Source: an uncultured Eubacterium sp. (GTDB taxonomy: Bacteria > Bacillota > Clostridia > Lachnospirales > Lachnospiraceae). From it: DNA of 64,000 bases. Of this stretch, positions 7,995 through 17,437 are shown piece after piece. The stretch is taken from assembly GCA_947089855.1 (NCBI GenBank), contig CAMUML010000002.1, positions 61,549-125,548 on the forward strand, in the 5' to 3' direction. Position numbers and translations under genes: made by a program. Under the pieces are notes generated by a model. The model was not told the origin of the DNA and ran no database searches. It saw only the letters and a list, made by a program, of their open reading frames with translations. Numbering within the stretch: position 1 is the stretch's first letter; the number at the start of each line of letters is the position of its first letter.

Positions 7995-8543
7995 TTGCAA
8001 TTAACAGAAACTTTTGACGAAACGGTATTGGCTATGATACAAAACCTTTATCAAGAGGCATTCCCGCCTGAGGAACGCAAACCATTTGCGTTAATCCTGC
8101 AAAAAAGGGCGGAAGGGGCTATGCGCATCCATGCCATATTAAACGGGGAAGACGTATTTCAGGGGATGGCTATGGTCATTTTATACAAGGATATGGCTCT
8201 GCTTGATTATTTCGCTATCCAGCCACAAATGCAAGGAAACGGAGCTGGTTCGAAAGCGCTTTGCCTGCTACGCAAGGAGTATGGGACGAAACGGTTTTTT
8301 TTGGAAATCGAACGGACAGGCGTACCTGCAGCTAATGCTGTACAGCGGCAAAAACGGAAGGCATTTTACTTAAAAAATGGCCTGGTGCAGACATCCTTGC
8401 TGGTGGAACTGTTTGGCGTAGAAATGGAAGTTCTGGCAGACGCCTGCGAGATATGTTTTGAGGAATATTACCGCCTTTACGCAGAAACCTTTGGCGAAAC
8501 CCGGATGGGCCGGCATATCCGGCGCTTAGAAAACGATCCATAA
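7995..8543 (+). CDS. GNAT family N-acetyltransferase
   Basis: A 182-residue cytoplasmic acetyltransferase. The acetyl-CoA loop is QMQGNGAGSKAL, a good match to the Q/RxxGxG/A motif, and is preceded by the DYFAIQP strand. The acceptor substrate is unknown. The start chosen is TTG at 7995 because AAAGGAG lies 6 nt before it. An upstream TTG at 7974 has no ribosome site. The gene stands alone between the divergent His-rich protein gene and the convergent carbamate kinase gene, and is followed by a good hairpin terminator. Confidence 0.75.
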   Translation: MQLTETFDETVLAMIQNLYQEAFPPEERKPFALILQKRAEGAMRIHAILNGEDVFQGMAMVILYKDMALLDYFAIQPQMQGNGAGSKALCLLRKEYGTKRFFLEIERTGVPAANAVQRQKRKAFYLKNGLVQTSLLVELFGVEMEVLADACEICFEEYYRLYAETFGETRMGRHIRRLENDP

Positions 8544-8592
8544 TGGGGCTGCGGGCGGGCTTCCTGCTTCTATACATTCGTCCAACGTTGCT

Positions 8593-8629
8593 GAAAACCA
8601 GCCCACCGCCCCTCATCCGGCTGGTTTTC
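8593..8629 (+). terminator. Hairpin terminator after the acetyltransferase
   Basis: GAAAACCAGCC (8593-8603) and GGCTGGTTTTC (8619-8629) are 11-bp arms. The right arm ends in TTTT on the plus strand. Confidence 0.6.
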
Positions 8630-8726
8630 GCATGCTTTCTGTGAATTAAGTACGTTCCGTCTGGATTAAACATTCGCATAAATATAGACAAACGGTAAAG
8701 CGGCAGGCGGGCAGATGCGCGTTATT

Positions 8727-9659
8727 TTATTTATGGATCAACGTCCCTTTTACATCGGAAAGATCTAGGCTGTCGTTGTCCAATTTGGTAATAATGGTAC
8801 GGCGTATCGCCGAATTTCCGATAAAATCAAGCGCTGCCTGTATCTTTGGCTCCATCGAGCCTGCTTCAAACTGGCCATCTTCCAGATACTGCCTTGCCTG
8901 TGCTACGCTCAATTCATCGAGTGGTTTTTCCTGCGGCGTACCATAATGCAGGCATGCTTTTTCTACCCCGGTTAAAATAACAAACGTATCGGCATTTACC
9001 AGGGAAGCAAGTTTTGCTGCGGCCAAGTCTTTTTCAATGACTGCGGACGCACCCCTTAGGTTGTTTTCTTGCTGCAGTACAGGTATACCACCGCCCCCGC
9101 AGGCAATGACTACCTGGTCGGCATCCAGCAGTGTACGGATGCTTTCTATTTCTACAATATCAATTGGTTTCGGTGCTGCTACGATCCGGCGGTACCCGCC
9201 TTCTACTTTAGCCACATAGTTTCCTTTCTTTTCTTCTGCTTCTGCTTCCGTTTCATCCATTACCCGGCCAATGATTTTGGTTGGATGGTAAAATGCGTCA
9301 TCGTATGGGTCTACAACAACCTGTGTAAGTACTGTTGCGACTGATTTGTAAATGCCGCGGCTTAAAAGTTCCGCCCGAATGGCATTCTGCAAGTCATAGC
9401 CGATATAGCCCTGGCTCATAGCAGAACAAACACTCATCGGCGTAGCTGTATATTCTGGATAGATACGGCAAAATTCTGCCATTGCCATATGGATCATGCC
9501 CACCTGCGGGCCGTTGCCATGTGTAATCAATACCTGGTAATCGTCTTTGATAAAACCGGCTATAGCTTTGGCTGTTTTCATTGTAGCTATTTTTTGTTCT
9601 GGAAGCGTAGTGCCAAGGGCATGGTGGCCAAGGGCGATTACGATTTTCTTTTTTTTCAT
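8727..9659 (-). CDS. arcC: Carbamate kinase
   Basis: A 310-residue amino-acid-kinase-family enzyme. Carbamate kinase makes ATP from carbamoyl phosphate and ADP in arginine, agmatine or purine (allantoin) fermentation. Recognised motifs are THGNGPQVG, the AMSQGYIGYDLQNA stretch, VIACGGGGIPV and the C-terminal GSMEPKIQAALDFI. The N-terminal nucleotide loop reads ALGHHALG where the usual form is ALGGNALG. The start at 9659 has GGAGG 9 nt upstream, and an in-frame ATG at 9692 has none. No arginine deiminase or ornithine transcarbamoylase gene is beside it, so the pathway it serves is not fixed. Confidence 0.85.
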   Translation of the reverse strand: MKKKKIVIALGHHALGTTLPEQKIATMKTAKAIAGFIKDDYQVLITHGNGPQVGMIHMAMAEFCRIYPEYTATPMSVCSAMSQGYIGYDLQNAIRAELLSRGIYKSVATVLTQVVVDPYDDAFYHPTKIIGRVMDETEAEAEEKKGNYVAKVEGGYRRIVAAPKPIDIVEIESIRTLLDADQVVIACGGGGIPVLQQENNLRGASAVIEKDLAAAKLASLVNADTFVILTGVEKACLHYGTPQEKPLDELSVAQARQYLEDGQFEAGSMEPKIQAALDFIGNSAIRRTIITKLDNDSLDLSDVKGTLIHK

Positions 9660-9867
9660 AAATTGCTGTCCTCCTGTCATATATACTGGCAAACACTAAA
9701 GTTTGCCAAATAACGCCGACCCACGAGCGCCATTATCTTAAATCATATGGTAAACTTCATCGCTCGTGAGTATAACAATTATCCAATAAAGCCCATTTTG
9801 TAACCTCATTTTATCATTACTTGCTGTCTGTTGCAATGCTGGATTCACATTGGAGGCGCAAAATACC

Positions 9868-9934
9868 GTTGTTACTATTCACAGCTAATTTTCTCTTGAC
9901 AAACATTCTAAGTTATGAAGCTGTAAATAGTAAC
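9868..9934. mobile_element. 67-bp short element of the GTTACTATTCAC family, with 8-bp target duplication
   Basis: The termini GTTACTATTCACAGC (from 9871) and GCTGTAAATAGTAAC (ending 9934) are inverted repeats. AAAATACC occurs on both sides (9860-9867 and 9935-9942), a perfect 8-bp target duplication, with 3 extra bases GTT at the left end. The interior matches the 5' module of the outer element at 41669, including TTGACAAACATTCTAAGTTA. It is too short to code for anything and folds as one hairpin. The rest of 9660-10038 holds only this element, a 7-bp inverted repeat near the carbamate kinase start and the HtrA terminator. Confidence 0.8.
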
Positions 9935-9957
9935 AAAATACCAGCCATAAGCGTAAC

Positions 9958-9992
9958 GGAAAAACGGCGTAGCCCAATGCTACGCCGTTTCC
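9958..9992 (-). terminator. Terminator after the HtrA protease gene
   Basis: AACGGCGTAGC and GCTACGCCGTT form a strong stem with a 6-nt loop. On the minus strand it ends in TTTTT. It lies 47 nt beyond the HtrA stop codon and probably ends the long polysaccharide transcript. Confidence 0.8.
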
Positions 9993-10038
9993 AAAACCAT
10001 TTCGTATACTGTTTTATAGTGCCGTCCGAAAGAAAGCG

Positions 10039-11775
10039 TTAGGAGTTCATTTTACCAAGGACTACTTTTAATGTTTTCTCCTGGTAGCCATTTTCTGCGG
10101 CGCGCTGTACAATAACTTCTACTTCGGTGCCTGCTTCATAATAAGACAGCCTTCTTTTTAATGTTTGCATTGTCTTTACTTCGCGCCCATCAAACTTTGT
10201 AATAATGTCCCCTTCTTTTAAACCATACTGGTCTGCAGCGGTCCCTTTTGTAATCGCTTTGATAAATACCCCTTCCGGCATATTATACGTGGTTGCTACG
10301 GAAGCAGTTACATTTTGCCCTTCGATTCCAAGGTAAGCTGCTTTTTCTGCCGATACTTCCTGGTTTGTGATAAAGTCTTCAATGACCGGTTTGGCCATAT
10401 TGGCTGGGATGGCAAAGCCGATTCCTTCTACATCGGTATCGCTGTATTTGGAAGAATTAATGCCGATTACCTGGCCGCTGCTGTTTAAAAGTGCGCCGCC
10501 GCTATTGCCTGGGTTGATTGCAGCATCTGTCTGGATCAATGCGTTCGTAAAGGTTTCTCCCGTGGACTCGTCTTGAATCGTTACTTCCCGTTCTAACGCA
10601 CTGATATATCCTACGGTTACGGACTGTCCATAACCCAATGCGTTCCCTATCGCTATGGCACGGGAACCTACTTCCATGGAATCGGAATCGCCGAATTCTG
10701 CAATTTTAATCTCCGATAAGGTAGACGCTTCTATCTCTGATTTTTTGACCTGGACAACAGCAAGGTCCATACTTTTGTCTGCCCCTTTGACCTCTGCGGC
10801 CACTGTGGCTCCATCACAAAACTGTATGGTCAACGTATTGTTATTGCCAGATACTACATGGTTGTTGGTGGCAATATATAAATAGTCGTCGTCACTGCTT
10901 ACGATAATGCCGCTGCCAGCGCTTGGCATCTCATAGTTTTGTACTTGGCCGAACCAGTTCCGGGTCTGGACCAGGCTCATATTCGTAATGGCCACAATCG
11001 AAGGCTTGCACTCTTTTACGATCGATACAATATCATCGTCCGATATAGCGCTTGTTGTCTGCTGGATTGGCTGCCTCTCCGTGCCATTAGCTGGATTTAA
11101 TGCTTCTTTATCCTCTTTTACGCCTGATTCTGCCTGTTTGCCGTCAGTGCCAATCAGGTTCCCTACAAGATGGCTGGATCCTTCAAATGCCGTTCCTGCT
11201 ACTAGCCCGAAAACCAAGGCGATCGATGCGCATTTTACCATTTTCATACCAAAGTTAGAGCTGCCGCTTGCCTGCTTTTCTGCACGTTTCCTGGCACGTT
11301 CTTCCTTTTTTTGTTTTTTGCTGTCATTGTATGTCTGGAACCCGCCCTGGCTGTTATTTTGTGTTCCATAAATATTACTGTAGGCATTTCCTGCACTGGA
11401 CTGGGCATTGTTATAGGCACTGTTTGAACCGGACTGGGTGTTGCCATAGGCTGTATTGGAGTGGTACTGCGTATTGCCGTACGCACTGGAAGTATAGCCC
11501 CCTTCTGGCTGGCTGTATGCGCTGCCCCCATCGGCCTGTGTACCGTTATGATAAGTGCTGGATGTATTGCTATAGGCCTCCCCGCCTGCCTGGCTGCCGC
11601 CTGTGCTATTTTCATCGGCACGCCATATATTGTTTGGATTTTTCTGTGCCTGGTTTATATAGCTGTATCCATAAGAAGAACTGCTTTCCGGCTGGCTGCC
11701 TGGCTGCTGCCCATTTGCCTGGTTTGTATTGTCTGCCCCGTTTGCCTGGTTTGTATTAAAATCTTTATTTTCCAT
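10039..11775 (-). CDS. htrA: HtrA/DegP-like membrane-anchored serine protease
   Basis: A 578-residue S1C protease that degrades or refolds damaged exported proteins. Residues 1-150 are a low-complexity Asn/Gln/Ser/Tyr/Gly region with a repeated YGNTQ/AYxN pattern, followed by a lysine-rich stretch and one membrane helix (about 178-197). The trypsin-like domain has His306 (ATNNHVVS), Asp337 (KSMDLAVV) and Ser425 (NPGNSGGAL). One PDZ domain follows (about 465-570, with YLGIEG and GLKEGDII). The long cytoplasmic N-terminus is larger than in most HtrA proteins. It follows the C1 peptidase gene by 168 bp and is the last gene before a terminator. Confidence 0.9.
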   Translation of the reverse strand: MENKDFNTNQANGADNTNQANGQQPGSQPESSSSYGYSYINQAQKNPNNIWRADENSTGGSQAGGEAYSNTSSTYHNGTQADGGSAYSQPEGGYTSSAYGNTQYHSNTAYGNTQSGSNSAYNNAQSSAGNAYSNIYGTQNNSQGGFQTYNDSKKQKKEERARKRAEKQASGSSNFGMKMVKCASIALVFGLVAGTAFEGSSHLVGNLIGTDGKQAESGVKEDKEALNPANGTERQPIQQTTSAISDDDIVSIVKECKPSIVAITNMSLVQTRNWFGQVQNYEMPSAGSGIIVSSDDDYLYIATNNHVVSGNNNTLTIQFCDGATVAAEVKGADKSMDLAVVQVKKSEIEASTLSEIKIAEFGDSDSMEVGSRAIAIGNALGYGQSVTVGYISALEREVTIQDESTGETFTNALIQTDAAINPGNSGGALLNSSGQVIGINSSKYSDTDVEGIGFAIPANMAKPVIEDFITNQEVSAEKAAYLGIEGQNVTASVATTYNMPEGVFIKAITKGTAADQYGLKEGDIITKFDGREVKTMQTLKRRLSYYEAGTEVEVIVQRAAENGYQEKTLKVVLGKMNS

Positions 11776-11943
11776 AATGAAGAACCCCTTTCTGCTTCTT
11801 ATATCCTATTTCAACCACTCCGCATACTTGATACGGATGTCTGTCTGTTTGTTGTTTACAAGTAGCAGTTTAACGTGAAATTGTGTTTCTTTTGTGATTA
11901 AAATTCCACAAATTCGTGAATTTATGTGTATTCTTTGTGTCCT

Positions 11944-14349
11944 TCAATTATATGCCTTGATACGGACATTGGAATTGCCCGATTCACGGACTAAAATGCG
12001 GTACTTGGACAGGCTGTTTTTTGGTACATAAATACATGCTTTTTGTGCAACCCCTTCAAATGCATCTGCGCCAATTGATTTGACCTTTGTGGATTTGACC
12101 TTAATTTTTTTCAGGCTGCTGCAGCCGGAAAATGCTTCTTCCCCAATTTCTGTTACATTTTTTCCAATTGTTGCCGTTTTTATTTTTTTATTGTTACGCA
12201 GGCATTGGCTTTGCAAGGTTGATACGGAATAGGTACGCCCACCTACGGTTACGCTGGCTGGGATGCTAATGCTGGTAAGGGAAGTAGACGTACACTTGGT
12301 ATACTGCGCAGTTCCATTTCCCCAGCAAGCATATATGCCTTTGCCTACTTTGCTAACCTGTTCTATACCGTTTCCACCTGCGCTGCTGGCAGTATTGCCT
12401 GTGCCGGATGGTGTACCTGGCGATACGCTGCTGCCTGTGCCGGAAGAGGTGTCCGGCAATACGCTGCTGCCTGTGCCAGAGCCTTGCGGCACGCCCGGCG
12501 ATACAATACTGTCTGCGCCGGAGCCTGACGGGATACTGCTGCCTGTACCGGAACCTGGCGATACGCTGTTGCCTGTGCCAGAGCCTGACGGCACGCTGCT
12601 GCCTGTGCCAGAGCCTTGCGGCACACCCGGCGATACACTGCTGCCTGTGCCGGAACCTGATGGCACGCCTGGCGATATATTACTGCCTGTGCCAGATGTA
12701 GTGCCTGGCGATACGCTGCTGCCTGTGCCAGATGAGGTACCTGGCGATGCCCCGCTGCCGCCTGTACCTGGAACTGTGCCGTTGGAAGCGGTGCTGGCTT
12801 TTATTACGGATACTTTGGCCGCTGCGCTTTTGGAACTGTCTACGCTTGAATTTGCGTAGATATAAAGGGTCTGCGACGCTTCGTCCGGCGCCACGTATAA
12901 GACGCCGTCGGAAATCCTTGTATTAGTGGAACTGCTGCCGCTTAACTGCCAGGTAATCTGCTGGGATGGCTGGCCATTGCCGTAAACCTGCGCGTTAAAA
13001 GACTGGCTTACCCCCTGGTACACGCTGCATTCCTGCGGAGAAACCATAACCTGTGTTACAACAGCCCCTGAAGTGCCTGGGTTTACTGGATTTGTGGCGG
13101 AAGACTGCGGCGGCAGCGTGCCTGCAGGCGTCTGGTTTGTAGATGGCCGTTTGGTAAATACCTTTAGGCAGGCATTGCCCGCTTCTGCGGAACGTGCGTC
13201 CGCCGCTGAGGCAATTGGGACTGCATTGCCACTACTTTCCACTTCCACACGCAGTTCCAGGGAAACCCCATCAATTGCAAGCGGCCTTGGCAGCTGGAAG
13301 GTATGGTAGCCCGTATGCACCATAACCCCGCCTAAATCTGTTAATTCCTGCCCATTTGCATAAAACCGGTAATGTGCGCCTTTCTTTACGTAAGTAGCAA
13401 AACCCGACAGCTGCTGGCCAGAAGACCGCAGCAGGCAAAGCTGGCTGTAGTGGTCCCCCTGCGCAAATTCATAAAAGCCGCGGTAATCTGTTTCGTAAAT
13501 ATCGTCATACAGGCGGGAACGTTCCAGCACCTGCGTAACCGCAAAGGCATCCTGGAAATAATTTTCATAAGAAACCCAGTAATACCCGGTATTCCCGCCA
13601 ATACTGCCTACATCGTCCTTTCCCCAGCTGTTTTTCACTAAGAACGCGCCCCTGCGCTGCGGCTGGTGCAACGCCACCTTATCATTCTGGAACCACTGCG
13701 GCATAAACGTATCGTCCCAGCCTACAATGGTTACGCCGTGGTTTACCCCCGGGCTGCTGTCCTCTGGATAGAAATAGGCGCCGTCTTTCGTCGTGACCTG
13801 CCGGTCTGCTTCATTAAAATAGATACTGGCGCCGACCGACCCATAGCTTACCAGCAGGTTTTTAATATTCTGGATATATTCCTGTTTGCTCTGTGCATCT
13901 GTAATATCATACCGGCCAAGCTCTGTAGTTTCACTGACATAATAGCTTGCCGGCTTTCCGCCTTCCTCCAAACATGGGCCATATTGGCTGCCCCGTGTCC
14001 AATAGGCAAGCGCCTGATGGAAATTTCCGCCATTTGATAAGTCTGTAAATCCATGTGTACCGCCGCTTAACTGGCTGATCATATCTGCTTCGCTGAAATT
14101 AACCTGTGAAATACCGGCATTTTTCATTAAATAAGACTCTAATACTGCATCGGCCATATAGGCCCAGCAGTAATTTTCTGCTTCCTGGTTTTCCACTTCT
14201 GACGAATATGCTACGGCATAGGCATTTGCATTATAACTGGACGCCAAAGCCGCGGTATCTGCCTGTACCTGCTTCCTGTCTGCTGATACACATGTAGGCA
14301 GAAGCACTGCTGCAAGAAGTATGGCACACCACCTTTTGTGCTTTTTCAT
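11944..14349 (-). CDS. Secreted C1A cysteine peptidase with Gly/Ser repeats and BspA-type leucine-rich repeat
   Basis: An 801-residue exported protein with a signal peptide (1-30). A papain-type peptidase domain follows, with predicted Gln55, Cys61 (YCWAYMADAVLES), His204 (VNHGVTIVGWDD) and Asn240 (VKNSWG). Next come a beta domain, an Ig-like Big_2 segment (about 430-515), and a low-complexity linker of GSGTGSSVSPG units (about 525-680). The C-terminus holds a leucine-rich repeat of the BspA type (about 700-795, IGEEAFSGCSSLKKIKV). It probably acts on the cell surface on host or own proteins. The repeat region is likely to vary in length. It lies 22 bp after glmS. Confidence 0.85.
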   Translation of the reverse strand: MKKHKRWCAILLAAVLLPTCVSADRKQVQADTAALASSYNANAYAVAYSSEVENQEAENYCWAYMADAVLESYLMKNAGISQVNFSEADMISQLSGGTHGFTDLSNGGNFHQALAYWTRGSQYGPCLEEGGKPASYYVSETTELGRYDITDAQSKQEYIQNIKNLLVSYGSVGASIYFNEADRQVTTKDGAYFYPEDSSPGVNHGVTIVGWDDTFMPQWFQNDKVALHQPQRRGAFLVKNSWGKDDVGSIGGNTGYYWVSYENYFQDAFAVTQVLERSRLYDDIYETDYRGFYEFAQGDHYSQLCLLRSSGQQLSGFATYVKKGAHYRFYANGQELTDLGGVMVHTGYHTFQLPRPLAIDGVSLELRVEVESSGNAVPIASAADARSAEAGNACLKVFTKRPSTNQTPAGTLPPQSSATNPVNPGTSGAVVTQVMVSPQECSVYQGVSQSFNAQVYGNGQPSQQITWQLSGSSSTNTRISDGVLYVAPDEASQTLYIYANSSVDSSKSAAAKVSVIKASTASNGTVPGTGGSGASPGTSSGTGSSVSPGTTSGTGSNISPGVPSGSGTGSSVSPGVPQGSGTGSSVPSGSGTGNSVSPGSGTGSSIPSGSGADSIVSPGVPQGSGTGSSVLPDTSSGTGSSVSPGTPSGTGNTASSAGGNGIEQVSKVGKGIYACWGNGTAQYTKCTSTSLTSISIPASVTVGGRTYSVSTLQSQCLRNNKKIKTATIGKNVTEIGEEAFSGCSSLKKIKVKSTKVKSIGADAFEGVAQKACIYVPKNSLSKYRILVRESGNSNVRIKAYN

Positions 14350-14371
14350 TACGATTCCCTTCTCTACACTT

Positions 14372-16198
14372 TTATTCCACAGTTACCGACTTTGCCAGGT
14401 TACGCGGCTTATCTACATCCAGCCCTTTACCGACCGACACATAGTAGCTAAATAGCTGGAGCGGTATTATCGCAAGCGAGTTGGTAAAAAACCGGTTTGT
14501 TTTTGGTATGTAGACCACATAATCGGCTGTCTTTTCTATTTCTGTATTATCTTCGTTGGTGACTGCCATCACAAATGCACCGCGTGTACGGACTTCTACG
14601 ATATTGCTTAATACTTTCTTATACAGGTCTTCCTGCGTTACAACGGCTGTAACAAGCGTGCCTTCCTCGATCAATGAAATCGTGCCGTGTTTTAGCTCCC
14701 CGGCCGCATATGCCTCGGAGTGGATATAGGAAATCTCTTTCAATTTCAACGAGCCTTCCAGCGAAATTGCATGGTCAATGCCCCTTCCAATAAAAAATAC
14801 ATCCCGCGCTGCCAAATACCGGTTTGCAAACCGCTGTATATCTTCTTTATTTGCCAGCAGCATCTGTATCTGCGCTGGGATTGCCTTTAAATCTTTTATA
14901 AGAAGGCTGCATGCAGCTTCGTCAATCTTGCCCCGGACTTGTGCAAATTTAATCGCTAGCAGGTACTGTGCAATTAATTGAGCCGAATATGCCTTGGTCG
15001 TCGCTACTGCAATTTCCGGCCCAGCCCATGTATACATCACACGGTCTGATTCACGGGCAATCGAACTGCCTACGACATTGACAATGCCAAGCGTTAAGGC
15101 GCCGCGTTCTTTCGCTTCCCGCAGCGCTGCCAATGAATCTGCAGTTTCCCCGGACTGGCTGATTACGATAACCAGCGTCCCTTCCTCAATAATCGGATCA
15201 CGGTAGCGGAACTCGCTTGCCAAATCTACCTCGACTGGGATGCGTGCAAGCCCCTCAAATACATATTTTCCCGTAATCCCTGTATGGTAGGCAGAACCGC
15301 AGGCCACAATATGGATCTTGCGCAGCGCCCGTATTTCATCATCGCCCATACCAAGTTCTTCAATTACAATCTTTCCGTCTTTTATGCGCGGGTTTAATGT
15401 ATCGCTGACCGTCTTTGGCTGCTCATTCATTTCTTTCAGCATAAAATACTCATAGCCGCCTTTTTCCGCTGCATTGATGTCCCATTCAATCCGTTTTGGC
15501 TCTTTTTCAATAATTTCACCATCCACATTATAAAAGCTGACCGTATCTTCTGAAAGGACGGCGATTTCTTCATTTTGGATAAAATAAACTTCACGCGTAT
15601 ATTTTAATACTGCTGGGACATCTGAGGCGATCAAGCTGCCATCCGCACTCTGGCCCACGATCAGCGGGCTATCTTTGCGCACCGAATAAACTACATCTGG
15701 ATGGTCGGCGAAAATAATCCCCAGCGCATAGGAACCTTCGACACGGTGCATAATTTTGACAATCGTTTCGATCGGATCCCCTTTATAATAGTAGTCCAGC
15801 AGCATAGCCACTACTTCCGTATCGGTATCGGAACGGAACGAATATCCTTTCGCCATTAGCTTTTTGCGCAGCTTTAGGTAATTTTCAATAATGCCATTGT
15901 GGACGACTGCAATCGTCTCATCCTGGTTGTAATGTGGATGTGCGTTTACATCGCTCGGGACGCCATGTGTCGCCCATCTGGTATGCCCAATTCCAATTGT
16001 CCCTGGCATTGTGCTGCCTCCATGCGTCTGCTCATCCAACACCTTTAAACGGCCAGCCGCTTTCTGCACATGGATCTTTTTTCCGTCATACACAGCCATC
16101 CCGGCTGAATCATAACCCCTGTATTCCAGCTTGGACAAGCCGTCCAATAAGATTGGCGCTGCCTGCCTTTTTCCTATATATCCTACGATTCCGCACAT
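14372..16198 (-). CDS. glmS: Glutamine--fructose-6-phosphate aminotransferase (isomerizing)
   Basis: The 608-residue enzyme makes glucosamine-6-phosphate from fructose-6-phosphate and glutamine, the first step of UDP-GlcNAc synthesis. Cys2 is the glutaminase nucleophile (MCGIVGYIG). The YRGYDSAG motif is present, and two SIS sugar-isomerase domains follow (about 290-430 and 460-600), with SQSGETADSL and the C-terminal KPRNLAKSVTVE. The start overlaps the end of the upstream glycosyltransferase by 16 bp, so it is translated from the polysaccharide transcript. No glmS ribozyme is seen, since the upstream bases are coding. Confidence 0.97.
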   Translation of the reverse strand: MCGIVGYIGKRQAAPILLDGLSKLEYRGYDSAGMAVYDGKKIHVQKAAGRLKVLDEQTHGGSTMPGTIGIGHTRWATHGVPSDVNAHPHYNQDETIAVVHNGIIENYLKLRKKLMAKGYSFRSDTDTEVVAMLLDYYYKGDPIETIVKIMHRVEGSYALGIIFADHPDVVYSVRKDSPLIVGQSADGSLIASDVPAVLKYTREVYFIQNEEIAVLSEDTVSFYNVDGEIIEKEPKRIEWDINAAEKGGYEYFMLKEMNEQPKTVSDTLNPRIKDGKIVIEELGMGDDEIRALRKIHIVACGSAYHTGITGKYVFEGLARIPVEVDLASEFRYRDPIIEEGTLVIVISQSGETADSLAALREAKERGALTLGIVNVVGSSIARESDRVMYTWAGPEIAVATTKAYSAQLIAQYLLAIKFAQVRGKIDEAACSLLIKDLKAIPAQIQMLLANKEDIQRFANRYLAARDVFFIGRGIDHAISLEGSLKLKEISYIHSEAYAAGELKHGTISLIEEGTLVTAVVTQEDLYKKVLSNIVEVRTRGAFVMAVTNEDNTEIEKTADYVVYIPKTNRFFTNSLAIIPLQLFSYYVSVGKGLDVDKPRNLAKSVTVE

Positions 16199-17400
16199 GT
16201 ATAGCCCCTCCTGCTAAATAACTGCTCATATTGCTGTGTAATCAATTCCCAACTATAATTGTCTGCAATCCGTTTATGCGCTTTTTGGGCCAGCGCGTGC
16301 ACCTGTGGGACTGGCATATGGTCCGCGCGGTGGATCAGCGCCGCCAGGTCCCCTTCCTGCTTTGTCCAGTAGCAGGCACCGCCTTTTGCCGTTTCCCGGT
16401 TAAACCCTACATCCAAAAGCAAGTTTAAATCCGTCAATGCCAATGCTTCCAGCAGGCTTGGATTTGTCCCGCCGACTTCATGGCCATGCAAATATGCATA
16501 GGCATTTTCCCGGATCTTCCTTAACAGCTCCTGGTCATAGACGGTTCCAGTAAAACGGATCCGCGCATCGGTATCAAACCGGGTACGTTTCTTTAGTTTC
16601 TCAAAAAAAGCGCTGTTTACATCCGTTATAATGGCCAATGGCTTATCCGTATCCGAACGCATATATTCCCGCAGCATCGTTTCATAATTATTTTCCGGTA
16701 CAAAACGGCCTACAATCAGATAATATTCTTTTTCCCGCAAGTTATGCATCGCATACCATGCCGACAGCTTTTCCTGTACCTCTGGCGCCTGCTGCATTGC
16801 CTGCACCCCTTCCGCCCCATAGGCAATATAAACGGTTTTGGGGCCGTAGGCTGTATATTCGCGCCGGATATAGGCCTGGATCGTTTTACTGTCGCATACG
16901 AGCAGGTCGGCATACCGCACCATCAGCCGTTCGGAATATTTCCAATAGCGGCGCACCGGTGCGCTCCATTTGGCCCGCAGGAATTCATGCCCGTCCGGGT
17001 TGACAAGCAGCCGTCCGCCCAATGCATCTATCCGCTTTTTAAAATGCCGGATAAACGGGCCGATGCGGCACGCCAATATATAAAAAACCGGATGTGCAAT
17101 CTGCTTTTTTTGTACATAATGCAAAAAATAGCAAAGTGCATCTATATCATATGCCACTGCGCGCGCCGGGCCGATGTCCCGCCAGGGGATATTCACACAA
17201 TCAGCATGATGGCAGTAAAAATGCCTGTTTGCCTGTCCATCTTCCTGTGGTTCTACCGCACATGCAACATGGTAGCGGATGCCCCTGCATAACTGGTATT
17301 GCGCCAGTTTGTCTACAAAAGTTTCGAACCCGCCGTAACGGGCTGGGATCCCTTTGCACCCTATAATAAATACATGTTGTATATCCTGGTAACTTTTCAT
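16183..17400 (-). CDS. Glycosyltransferase with DUF1972 N-terminal domain (GT4-like)
   Basis: A 405-residue cytoplasmic GT-B glycosyltransferase. The N-terminal VFIIGCKGIPARYGGFETFVDKL is the hallmark of the DUF1972/rhamnosyltransferase group found in capsule and wall polysaccharide clusters. The C-terminal half has the nucleotide-sugar site around EVGGTNPSLLEALA. The donor is plausibly dTDP-rhamnose, because the dTDP-rhamnose genes lie in the same cluster. The gene overlaps glmS by 16 bp and follows two LCP genes. Confidence 0.85.
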   Translation of the reverse strand: MKSYQDIQHVFIIGCKGIPARYGGFETFVDKLAQYQLCRGIRYHVACAVEPQEDGQANRHFYCHHADCVNIPWRDIGPARAVAYDIDALCYFLHYVQKKQIAHPVFYILACRIGPFIRHFKKRIDALGGRLLVNPDGHEFLRAKWSAPVRRYWKYSERLMVRYADLLVCDSKTIQAYIRREYTAYGPKTVYIAYGAEGVQAMQQAPEVQEKLSAWYAMHNLREKEYYLIVGRFVPENNYETMLREYMRSDTDKPLAIITDVNSAFFEKLKKRTRFDTDARIRFTGTVYDQELLRKIRENAYAYLHGHEVGGTNPSLLEALALTDLNLLLDVGFNRETAKGGACYWTKQEGDLAALIHRADHMPVPQVHALAQKAHKRIADNYSWELITQQYEQLFSRRGYTCAES

Positions 17401-17437
17401 TTATTATACCCCTATCCCTGGATGTTTCGCCATATGC

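Noticed and set aside
12360-12760. Tandem repeats that might be a CRISPR array
   Set aside because: They are in-frame codons of a Gly/Ser linker with no unique spacers.
12263-12859. Plus-strand frame rich in Pro, Val, Leu and Glu
   Set aside because: It is the reverse image of the repetitive linker of the C1 peptidase on the minus strand.
16183-16260. A glmS ribozyme upstream of glmS
   Set aside because: The upstream bases code for the glycosyltransferase and no ribozyme core was recognised.
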